From Gemmatimonadota bacterium (GTDB taxonomy: Bacteria; Gemmatimonadota; Gemmatimonadetes; Longimicrobiales; Longimicrobiaceae), in contig JAHWJJ010000341.1 of assembly GCA_019348475.1 (NCBI GenBank), forward strand, positions 1 to 5,345: a DNA stretch of 5,345 nt, given 5' to 3'. Of this stretch, positions 1 through 5,149 are shown one piece after another. Under the pieces are notes generated by a model. That model was not told the origin of the DNA and did not search any database. It was given only the letters and a program-made list of their open reading frames with translations. Both the position numbers and the translations under genes were made by a program. How positions within the stretch are numbered: the first letter of the stretch is position 1; the number at the start of each line of letters is the position of its first letter.

Positions 1-91
1 TCGGCCCTGCGGGCGCGCATCCCTCACGCGAGGCGATTCCGAAGCCCCACGAGTGTGCCGCGCCAAATTCCGAGCCGCGGGTACCTCGAGC

Positions 92-118
92 AAATCTTGC
101 GCAAGATGCGCGAGATTT
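92..118. repeat. Hairpin containing a perfect 14-bp palindrome
   Basis: Positions 94-107 read ATCTTGCGCAAGAT, a perfect palindrome. The same bases also belong to a longer inverted repeat. The left arm at 92-102 pairs with the right arm at 108-118 over 11 positions, one of them a T-G wobble, around the loop AAGAT. The two foldings exclude each other. No strong T-run follows on the plus strand, only TTTCATT. It could be a weak terminator for a gene left of the window or a binding site for a dimeric regulator. The sequence alone does not decide between these. Confidence 0.5.
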
Positions 119-131
119 CATTCGTCAGATA

Positions 132-145
132 CTATTCCCTATTCC
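132..145. repeat. Two tandem copies of a 7-bp unit
   Basis: CTATTCC occurs twice in direct succession (132-138 and 139-145), and a third copy begins (CTA at 146-148). It lies just before the ATG at 150. No Shine-Dalgarno sequence is seen between the repeat and that ATG. Two copies are too few to exclude chance. Confidence 0.4.
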
Positions 146-149
146 CTAC

Positions 150-426
150 ATGCCGTACGACCCCCGCCCGTGGGCGCACCTGCTGAGCCCGGGCGCCGAG
201 ATCCGCTCGCCCCGCGCACCCGCAGGCCACGTGGCCGCGCGCGCGGAGCCCACGGAGGTGTGGGCGCCCGAGGTGGTGGGGACCGCCATCCAGGCGCTGG
301 AGGAGGGAGCCGCGGGAATCGTCCAGGGGCAGCTGCTCGCGCCGCGCTCCCACCATCTACCTGTACTCGACCGGGGTGCAGAGGCACTCGCGCCCGCCCC
401 TGCCGCCCGCGTGGCACGCGGCGTGA
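150..426 (+). pseudogene. Short coding-like segment broken by a +1 shift
   Basis: From the ATG at 150 to about 348 the reading frame has almost only G/C third positions and encodes a protein-like sequence containing EVWAPEVVGTAIQALEEGAA. After about 350 this frame loses its codon bias. The next frame then becomes coding-like (TIYLYSTGVQRHS...PPAWHAA) and stops at TGA 424-426. Removing one C from the CCC at 349-351 would join the parts into a protein of about 91 residues with a smooth ...LLAPRSTIYLYSTG... junction. I do not recognise the family. It could be a pseudogene, a gene with a sequencing error, or a programmed shift. No Shine-Dalgarno is visible before 150. The opposite strand of this segment reads as low-complexity Ser/Ala/Arg/Pro sequence, so I favour the plus strand. 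Confidence 0.35.
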
Positions 427-482
427 CACGTCCCGCGGCTCCCGGCGCGCGATCCCTCGTTCGCGTCGCAATCACGCCACGC

Positions 483-488
483 GAAGGA
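483..488 (+). promoter_or_regulatory. Ribosome binding site choosing ATG 499
   Basis: GAAGGA ends 10 bases before the ATG at 499, which is long but usable. The in-frame GTG at 490 would sit one base after this motif, which is too close for it to serve that start. Confidence 0.4.
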
Positions 489-498
489 CGTGCGTCTG

Positions 499-1758
499 AT
501 GATCCCCTCCCACGCGGACCCTGCGGACCGGGTCGTCGTCATCGGCTTTACCTGGTCGCCGCGCTCGCACGAGGTGCGCGACTTTCTGGCGCGCAGCCGC
601 ATTCCCTACCTGTTCCGCGACTACGAGAGCAACGACAGGGCGCGCGCCCGCGCGGACGAGCTGGGCGTGGGGGCCGACGGTCTGCCGCTGCTGATCTTCG
701 ACGACGGGCGGTGGCTGGCGGCCCCCAGCGACGAGGAGCTGGCGGAGGAGGTGGGGCTGAGCACCGAGGCGGAGTCGCCGTACTACGACCTCATCATCGT
801 GGGCGCGGGGCCGGCGGGGCTGGCGGCGGCGGTCTACGGCGCCAGCGAGGGGCTGCGCACGGTGCTGATCGAGCGCGAGGCGCCCGGCGGGCAGGCGGGG
901 ATGAGCGCGGCCATCGAGAACTACCTGGGCTTTCCCGACGGGGTGAGCGGCAGCGAGCTGGCCGGCCGGGCGCTGCGGCAGGCCGAGCGCTTCGGGGCCG
1001 AGGTGGTCGTATCGCACGCCGCGGCGGAGCTGCGGGTGGAAGGGCCCAGCCGCGTGGTGGTGCTGGACGACGGCGCGGAGCTGCGGGCGCAGGCGGTGCT
1101 GCTGGCGCTGGGCGTCTCCTGGCGCATGCTGCAGGCGCCAGGCTGCGAGCGCCTGATCGGGCGCGGGCTGTACTACGGGGCGGCGGCCGCGGCCGTGCCC
1201 ACCTGCCGCGACCGCGACGTGTACCTGCTGGGTGCCGGCAATTCCGCCGGCCAGGCGGCGCTGTACCTGGCGCGCTACGCAAGGTCGGTGACGATGGTGG
1301 CGCCGGAGGCGGACTTCTCGGAAAAGATGTCGGAGTACCTGCTGGACCGCGTGAGCCGCAACCCCGACGTGCGCCTGCGTCCCGGGGCGAAGGTGGTCGC
1401 GGTGGAAGGCCGCGACCTGCTGGAGCGCGTCACCATCGAGGACGTGCAGACGGGGCGGCGGGAGACGGTGGAAACCAGCACGCTCTTCGTCTACATCGGC
1501 GCGGCGCCGCAGACGGACTGGCTGGACGGCGTGCTGCTGCGCGACGAGAAGGGATTCGTGCTGGCCGGTCCGGAGCTGCAGGACCGCGAGGACGTGCGCT
1601 GGGAGCTGGAGCGCCCCTGCTACCTGCTGGAAACCAGTGTCTCCGGCGTGTTCGTCGCGGGCGACGTGCGCAGCGGCTCGGTCAAGCGCGTGGGCGCGGC
1701 GGTGGGGGAGGGGTCGATGGCCATCCAGTTCATCCATGAGCACCTGCGCGGCCACTGA
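499..1758 (+). CDS. Thioredoxin-reductase-like FAD/NAD(P)H oxidoreductase with glutaredoxin-like N-domain, cysteine motifs absent
   Basis: This 419-residue protein is a cytoplasmic class II pyridine-nucleotide oxidoreductase. Residues about 10-87 resemble a glutaredoxin/thioredoxin fold (VVVIGFTWSPRSHEVRDFL, then LPLLIFDDG). The usual CxxC site is replaced by WSPRS. From about residue 97 the reductase part follows: FAD-binding GAGPAG at 102-107, PGGQAG near 129-134, NAD(P)H-binding GAGNSAGQAA from 245, and the FAD motif GDV at 388-390. Where TrxB has its catalytic CxxC, this protein has YYGAAAAAV (about 225-233). Its only cysteines are C216, C236 and C374, none paired as CxxC. The layout matches a family often labelled thioredoxin reductase or FAD-dependent oxidoreductase, sometimes with a cyclic-nucleotide-binding domain. 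NAD(P)H and FAD use is likely; thioredoxin reduction is not supported. An in-frame GTG at 490 is a less likely start. It converges on the VOC gene. Its substrate is unknown. Confidence 0.92.
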   Translation: MIPSHADPADRVVVIGFTWSPRSHEVRDFLARSRIPYLFRDYESNDRARARADELGVGADGLPLLIFDDGRWLAAPSDEELAEEVGLSTEAESPYYDLIIVGAGPAGLAAAVYGASEGLRTVLIEREAPGGQAGMSAAIENYLGFPDGVSGSELAGRALRQAERFGAEVVVSHAAAELRVEGPSRVVVLDDGAELRAQAVLLALGVSWRMLQAPGCERLIGRGLYYGAAAAAVPTCRDRDVYLLGAGNSAGQAALYLARYARSVTMVAPEADFSEKMSEYLLDRVSRNPDVRLRPGAKVVAVEGRDLLERVTIEDVQTGRRETVETSTLFVYIGAAPQTDWLDGVLLRDEKGFVLAGPELQDREDVRWELERPCYLLETSVSGVFVAGDVRSGSVKRVGAAVGEGSMAIQFIHEHLRGH

Positions 1759-1844
1759 TCTTCTGAGGTGAGAGCTGTTGCAGTTCTTGGATGCGTGAAA
1801 GCGAGCTCGGTCATCCGGCGCTGCGCACAAATCCGGGACGAAAG

Positions 1845-1965
1845 CGCAGTTCAACCTCCGCCAGGGGCCTTGGGGGAGGTGCGAGCCAGGCGAGCGGAGG
1901 GGGCGCGGCGCGGACGGGCACGCTGCTGAAAGGCTGCCGGATCTGCCGGGGGAGGTTGAACTGCG
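1845..1965. repeat. 15-bp perfect inverted repeat framing a 91-bp GC-rich spacer
   Basis: CGCAGTTCAACCTCC at 1845-1859 is matched by its exact reverse complement at 1951-1965. The right arm ends one base before the stop codon of the minus-strand VOC gene (1967-1969). The inner part of the left arm (ACCTCC, 1854-1859) can instead pair with GGAGGT at 1875-1880, forming a local hairpin with one G-G mismatch, five more pairs and a GGC triloop. The motif GGGGGAGGT occurs twice, at 1872-1880 and 1948-1956. No target-site duplication or T-run is seen. It may be a terminator-like structure for the convergent genes or a small MITE-like palindromic repeat. Confidence 0.6.
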
Positions 1966-1966
1966 T

Positions 1967-2884
1967 TCAGCCGGCCGAGACGATGCGGACGGCGGTGCCC
2001 CACGGGTCCACGGCCACCCACCCCCCGCCGATGCGCTCCGCCGCGTGGCCGGCGGAGCGAAGGCTCTCGGCCGCGGCGTCGGCGTCGGCGCGGCGCGGGA
2101 CCACCATCTCCCAATCCACCAGCCGCGCGTCGTTCTCGCCCGCGGGAGTGGCGCCGGGGCCGGCCCACGTGTTCAGCCCCAGGTGATGGTGATAGCCGCC
2201 CGCGGACAGAAACAGGGCGCCGGGGTAGCTCCACACCACCTTGTCCAGCCCCAGGGCGTCGTGGTAGAACGCCGCCGCCCGCTCCATCTCGGCCACGTGC
2301 AGGTGCACGTGGCCGATGGTGGTCCCCGCCGGCATCCCGCTCCACGGCTCGCCGCCGGCGGCGCGCACCAGCGCGTCCACGTCCAGAGGCCGCGTGTCCA
2401 TCGCCAGCTGCCGATGCGCATCGTACCGCCAGGTTTCCCGCGGCCGGTCGGCGTAGACCTCGATTCCCAGCCCGTCGGGATCGTTCAGGTACAGCGCCTC
2501 GCTCACCAGGTGGTCGCTGGCGCCCGCGCGCTCGCCGATGCGCGCCAGGTGCGTGACAAAGCGGCCCAGCGCGGCGCGGTCCGGCAGGAGGATGGCGAAG
2601 TGGTACAGCCCCAGCCGCCCGCGCGCCGCCGCGGGCCGCGAGCCGCGGTGCTCACGGAGCACCACCAGCGGAACCTCCTGGCCGTGCGTGCCCAGGACGG
2701 CCTCATCGGCGGAGCGGTCCATCACACGCAACCCGAGCACGTCGCGGTACCACGAAACGGAGCGCTCCAGGTCCGCCACCTGCAGCCGCACCCGCCCCAG
2801 CCGCAGCTCCGCGGGCAGGCGGAACCCGCCCGGCGCGATTCCATACTCGCCGCCGGTGGCCGCCCCGGTGTTCAACTCGTTCAT
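1967..2884 (-). CDS. Two-domain VOC protein, CatE-type (catechol 2,3-dioxygenase/glyoxalase fold)
   Basis: This 305-residue cytoplasmic protein has two VOC domains, at about 28-147 and 189-303. Each opens with the typical strand-helix pattern (LQVADLERSVSWYRDVLGL; VHLHVAEMERAAAFYHDALGL). The segments LYHFAILLPDR, SEALYLNDPDG..IEVYADRP and SAGGYHHHLGLNTWAG match, from memory, Bacillus subtilis CatE (YfiE), annotated as a catechol 2,3-dioxygenase. Length is close to that family. Possible metal ligands in domain 1 are Q35, H95 and E142. In domain 2, H196 and the H232-H234 cluster are present, but the final glutamate position is R300. Family assignment is firm; substrate and metal are not. Ring cleavage of catechols, thiol-dependent detoxification or another VOC reaction are all possible. 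ATG 2884 is preceded by GGGAGG, and the promoter upstream carries a palindromic operator. The gene is monocistronic as far as visible. Confidence 0.9.
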   Translation of the reverse strand: MNELNTGAATGGEYGIAPGGFRLPAELRLGRVRLQVADLERSVSWYRDVLGLRVMDRSADEAVLGTHGQEVPLVVLREHRGSRPAAARGRLGLYHFAILLPDRAALGRFVTHLARIGERAGASDHLVSEALYLNDPDGLGIEVYADRPRETWRYDAHRQLAMDTRPLDVDALVRAAGGEPWSGMPAGTTIGHVHLHVAEMERAAAFYHDALGLDKVVWSYPGALFLSAGGYHHHLGLNTWAGPGATPAGENDARLVDWEMVVPRRADADAAAESLRSAGHAAERIGGGWVAVDPWGTAVRIVSAG

Positions 2885-2887
2885 GGT

Positions 2888-2900
2888 CCTCCCATCCTCC
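2888..2900 (-). promoter_or_regulatory. Double Shine-Dalgarno of the VOC gene
   Basis: On the minus strand GGAGG occurs twice before ATG 2884. The nearer copy (2888-2892) leaves three bases to the start, and the farther one (2896-2900) leaves eleven. Together they support this ATG strongly. Confidence 0.6.
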
Positions 2901-2917
2901 AGCGTGAAACCGCTCCA

Positions 2918-2946
2918 AATATAATCGTTGCAACGATCATCGTCAG
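2918..2946 (-). promoter_or_regulatory. Sigma-70-like promoter of the VOC gene
   Basis: On the minus strand a CTGACG -35 (2941-2946, four of six consensus bases) and a TATATT -10 (2918-2923) are separated by exactly 17 bases. This is the only clearly AT-rich spot upstream of the gene. The start codon lies about 33 bases past the -10. The opposite strand also reads TATAAT at 2920-2925, so weak divergent transcription cannot be excluded, but it has no good -35 at the right distance. Confidence 0.55.
2924..2937. promoter_or_regulatory. Perfect 14-bp palindromic operator in the promoter spacer
   Basis: ATCGTTGCAACGAT is a perfect palindrome that abuts the -10 and occupies 14 of the 17 spacer bases. 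Its TTGCAA core and length resemble sites bound by MarR-family (including DUF24/HxlR-type) dimers. A protein bound here would block RNA polymerase, so repression relieved by a small inducer is the simplest model. No regulator gene is present in the window. Confidence 0.55.
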
Positions 2947-2987
2947 CGCCCGATCACTCCGGGCGAACGAGATGCGGAACGGGTCGG

Positions 2988-3014
2988 CGCGATCGCACCC
3001 GGTACGGGATCGCG
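2988..3014. repeat. Two-part hairpin
   Basis: CGCGAT (2988-2993) pairs with ATCGCG (3009-3014). Inside it CCCG (2998-3001) pairs with CGGG (3005-3008) around GTA, with CGCA (2994-2997) bulged on one side. A smaller hairpin, CGCCCG/CGGGCG, lies just upstream at 2947-2965. No T-run follows either hairpin. The role is unknown. Confidence 0.35.
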
Positions 3015-3028
3015 TTGATCCGCGGTGA

Positions 3029-3160
3029 GTGGCTGGAGAGGAGACCGGAAGCAGGGCAGACGAAGCACTGGAAGGCCAGCTTACAGGCGGCCTGTCCGTC
3101 GAGGAGATCCAGAGCGCGGTGACCGCGGCGGCGGCTCCATCGGCCGCATTCACTCGGTAG
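3029..3160 (+). CDS. Possible 43-residue small ORF
   Basis: A GTG at 3029, directly after an in-frame TGA (3026-3028), opens a frame that ends at TAG 3158-3160. The product is acidic in its first half (EETGSRADEALEGQ) and contains the helix-like GLSVEEIQSAVTAAAA. It reads more like a protein than the other frames, but third-position GC is only about 70 percent, well below the neighbouring genes. No clear Shine-Dalgarno is seen. It could be a small protein, the tail of a decayed gene, or chance. I do not recognise it. Confidence 0.2.
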   Translation: MAGEETGSRADEALEGQLTGGLSVEEIQSAVTAAAAPSAAFTR

Positions 3161-3295
3161 AGGCGAGCCGCCCGCGCACTTCAGCGGGGCGTGGGGCAGG
3201 CGAGAGCATCGCACTCGTGCCCGACCCCGGCGCGCTCGAAGCGCCTCATCTCGTATGACGCCCACGGCCTGAAAAGAGAAAGCTGTTTGTCGATT

Positions 3296-3311
3296 GGTTG
3301 CAGGCGCAACC
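3296..3311. repeat. Short perfect hairpin
   Basis: GGTTGC (3296-3301) and GCAACC (3306-3311) form a 6-bp stem around AGGC. On the plus strand TTTT follows at about 3319-3322 after a GC-rich gap, too far for a standard intrinsic terminator. Confidence 0.35.
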
Positions 3312-3334
3312 GGACGCGTTTTCCTTGCGACGGA

Positions 3335-3376
3335 GGCGCCCCGCCGGATCCTGACGTCCTGGATCTGCGGGGCGCC
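3335..3376. terminator. Strong stem-loop downstream of the polysaccharide export gene
   Basis: GGCGCCCCGC (3335-3344) pairs perfectly with GCGGGGCGCC (3367-3376). After one bulged C (3345), GGATCC (3346-3351) pairs with GGATCT (3361-3366), giving 16 pairs around a 9-base loop. It lies about 80 bases past the stop codon of the minus-strand export gene. There is no T-run on either side, so it is not a classical intrinsic terminator. It could stabilise the 3' end of the transcript or act with Rho. Confidence 0.4.
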
Positions 3377-3398
3377 CCCGAGGAATCTACACCGTGTC

Positions 3399-3430
3399 CA
3401 TCACTGCATCACGCCATCACTCCATCCCGC
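3399..3430. repeat. Four tandem 8-bp CATCAC-type units
   Basis: Four consecutive 8-base units share the pattern CATCACNN: CATCACTG, CATCACGC, CATCACTC and CATCCCGC. Only the last deviates inside the first six bases. The array lies between the stem-loop at 3335-3376 and the end of the export gene. It may be a small variable-number repeat. Confidence 0.6.
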
Positions 3431-3455
3431 GAGCGGTCGCTCCACGCGACGGCGG

Positions 3456-5075
3456 CTAGAGCCTCCTGAGCGCCAGTACGCCCAGGATGATCGCGCTCAC
3501 TGAGCCGATCACCGCCTGCACGCTCTGCAGGCTGGCCAACCAGTCACGCCGCTCGCGGAACGGCACGATCACCGTGTCGCCCGCTTCCAGCTCCTGCACG
3601 TCGCGCCAGTGCACGGGGGTACCCTGCCGGGCCTTGAGAATGCGGACGTCGGACGCGTCGGCGCGGCGGCTGTAGCCGCCGGCCAGCTGGACGTAGTAGC
3701 TGACCGTCCGGTCCGGCCGGTAGGGAAGGATGCCGGGCGTGCGCACCGCCCCCAGCACCGTCACCTGGTTGCGGGCGGCCGGCACCGTCAGCACGTCGCC
3801 GGAGCGCAGGGGCACGTCCAGCGCCGGGACGCCGGCGGTGAACAGGCGCTCGAAATCCACCACCACGGTTGACGCGTCGCCCTGCGCGCGAATCTGCAGC
3901 AGGCGCCGCTCGTCCTCGGAAAGCAGCTCCGGCGGCACGTTTTCCAGGGTGGTCCGGGTGCCCGCGGGCGGTTCGGCCCGCCGCAGGGTGGCCTCCACCA
4001 GCGAGGCCTCGGCCGTGAAGCCGCCGGCCATCCGCACCAGGTCGGCCACGGTGGTAGTGTCCTGGCGGATGGGGTACGTGCCGGGCCGCATCACGGCGCC
4101 CGCGACCGTGGCGGTCTGGTGCCGCTTGAAGTTGCCCACCTCTGGCACGTACACCGCGTCGAACGGCTGCAGCATGAAGCGCTGCCCCTCGGGCCCGGCG
4201 GCCTGCGCGCGCGAGAACAGGTGCTCGGTGCGGTTTTGCGCGTCGGTAAAGCGCACCAGCCTCACGGTGTCGGCGGCATTGCTGGGGAACCCTGCCCCGC
4301 CGTTCGCCACCTCCAGCAGCTGGGCCAGCGTTTCGCCCGGACGGTATTCGTACCGTCCGGGAAAGTGCAGCCGTCCTTGCACCTCCACCCGCTCGTCCAC
4401 GGCGGGAACGACCACGGCGTCGCCCTCGCGCAGCGTGGGGTTCGAAGCGACGTCGCCCGTCTGCCGAAAGCGGAGCAGGTCCACCTGCACGTCGGGTGCG
4501 CCGGCCCGGCGCACCGTCACGTTGCGGCGCAGGACGCCGTCAACCGTCGCCATCGACCCGCCCAGCACCTCGCTCACCCGCGTGGCGGCAGAGGCTTCGC
4601 GGGTGCCGGGCTGCGGCACGTCGCCCACCACGAACACCTTGAAGGTGCGCACGCGAGAGAGCGCCAGCCGCACCTGCGAGTTGCGGTAATAGCGGTTGAC
4701 CAGCGCCTGCACGCGCTCCTCGGCGCCGTCCAGGTTCAGCCCCAGCACCCGCGCGATGCCGATGCCCGGCACCACCAGCGAACCTTCGGGGGTTACGGGG
4801 ATGCTGAACACCTCGTTGTAGTCGCCGAAGATCGCCACGTCCACCACGTCCCCCGGTCCGAGCGGGTAGGCGGTGCGGCTGACGGGCGCGTCCAGCAGCG
4901 GTCCGCGCTCGCCGAACGCGGGGGACTGCCGCCGGGCAGCGGCGGTGTCCGGCGTGGCCTGTCCGCTCTGCTGCTGGGCCGCCGCGGGCGCGGTGGCTGC
5001 CAGCAGGGCCAGCGCCAGCACTGCGGCGCGGCTGCGCCGCGGTGCTGGCGGACAAGGGAATCGGCGTGGATTCAC
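3456..5075 (-). CDS. Wza-type polysaccharide export protein with Poly_export and about four SLBB domains
   Basis: This 539-residue protein would form the outer-membrane channel for capsule or exopolysaccharide. The GTG at 5075 is chosen because it gives a clean signal peptide: basic RR..RRSR, then AAVLALALLAATAPAA, with cleavage near AAAQ (about 33). There is no lipobox cysteine, unlike E. coli Wza. The Poly_export domain lies at about 66-143 (YPLGPGDVVDVAIFGD...PEGSLVVPGIG). SLBB-like domains start near 145 (VFVVGDVPQPG), 229 (VEVQGRLHFPGRYEY), 322 (ATVAGAVMRPGTYPI) and 437 (VTVLGAVRTPGILPY). A hydrophobic helix at about 512-535, followed by RRL, could be the membrane-spanning C-terminal helix seen in this family. 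The open frame continues to 5327, but that part has no coding bias or signal sequence. No Shine-Dalgarno is obvious. No Wzc or glycosyltransferase gene follows, so it is a lone gene or the last of its unit. Confidence 0.92.
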   Translation of the reverse strand: MNPRRFPCPPAPRRSRAAVLALALLAATAPAAAQQQSGQATPDTAAARRQSPAFGERGPLLDAPVSRTAYPLGPGDVVDVAIFGDYNEVFSIPVTPEGSLVVPGIGIARVLGLNLDGAEERVQALVNRYYRNSQVRLALSRVRTFKVFVVGDVPQPGTREASAATRVSEVLGGSMATVDGVLRRNVTVRRAGAPDVQVDLLRFRQTGDVASNPTLREGDAVVVPAVDERVEVQGRLHFPGRYEYRPGETLAQLLEVANGGAGFPSNAADTVRLVRFTDAQNRTEHLFSRAQAAGPEGQRFMLQPFDAVYVPEVGNFKRHQTATVAGAVMRPGTYPIRQDTTTVADLVRMAGGFTAEASLVEATLRRAEPPAGTRTTLENVPPELLSEDERRLLQIRAQGDASTVVVDFERLFTAGVPALDVPLRSGDVLTVPAARNQVTVLGAVRTPGILPYRPDRTVSYYVQLAGGYSRRADASDVRILKARQGTPVHWRDVQELEAGDTVIVPFRERRDWLASLQSVQAVIGSVSAIILGVLALRRL

Positions 5076-5100
5076 GATGCGTATGGGTTCGGCCGGCGGC

Positions 5101-5111
5101 AAACTACCGGC
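5101..5111 (-). promoter_or_regulatory. ops-like element in the export gene leader
   Basis: The minus strand reads GCCGGTAGTTT, one base different from the ops consensus GGCGGTAGYNT used by RfaH in proteobacterial polysaccharide operons. It starts 36 bases upstream of the GTG start. The position before an export gene is suggestive, but an 11-base degenerate match may be chance. No RfaH/NusG-like gene is in the window. Confidence 0.2.
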
Positions 5112-5119
5112 GTTTCGTT

Positions 5120-5149
5120 GTCCGGAACAAACCTGCAAATGTACCGGAC
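5120..5149. repeat. Inverted repeat GTCCGG-18-CCGGAC
   Basis: GTCCGG (5120-5125) and CCGGAC (5144-5149) flank an AT-rich 18-base spacer, 45 to 74 bases upstream of the export gene start. Spacing near two helical turns would suit a dimeric regulator. It is unproven. Confidence 0.35.

Larger units (their letters stand above)
2885..3455. other. 571-bp region without a convincing gene
   Basis: After the VOC promoter, none of the six frames shows the strong third-position G/C bias and protein-like composition of the flanking genes for more than about 40 codons. The longer open frames are rich in Arg, Ser and Pro and look like by-products of high GC. The region holds several hairpins, one doubtful 43-codon ORF and a four-copy 8-bp tandem repeat. 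A local AT-richer patch lies at about 3270-3330. It may contain remnants of an old gene or an unrecognised RNA. Confidence 0.55.

Noticed and set aside
150..1739. A 529-codon plus-strand open frame overlapping the flavoprotein gene
   Set aside because: Beyond about 350 it is Arg/Gly/Ala-rich and has no codon bias. It is a by-product of the high-GC flavoprotein gene in another frame. Only its first 200 bases look coding.
472..1854. A 460-codon minus-strand open frame opposite the flavoprotein gene
   Set aside because: The composition is His/Arg/Gln/Ala-rich with no domain. The plus strand encodes clear FAD and NAD(P)H motifs.
2920..2925. TATAAT as a plus-strand -10 for a divergent gene
   Set aside because: No acceptable -35 lies 16-18 bases upstream and no convincing gene follows. 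The minus-strand reading explains the site better.
2045..3028. A 327-codon plus-strand open frame opposite the VOC gene
   Set aside because: It is the antisense of clear VOC domains, with low-complexity Gln/His/Arg composition and no recognisable motif.
3191..3469. A 92-codon plus-strand frame in the intergenic gap
   Set aside because: It runs through the strong stem-loop and the tandem repeat, has mixed third positions and shows no motif.
3730..4689. A 319-codon plus-strand open frame opposite the export gene
   Set aside because: It is a Ser/Thr/Arg-rich antisense shadow of the SLBB-domain protein.
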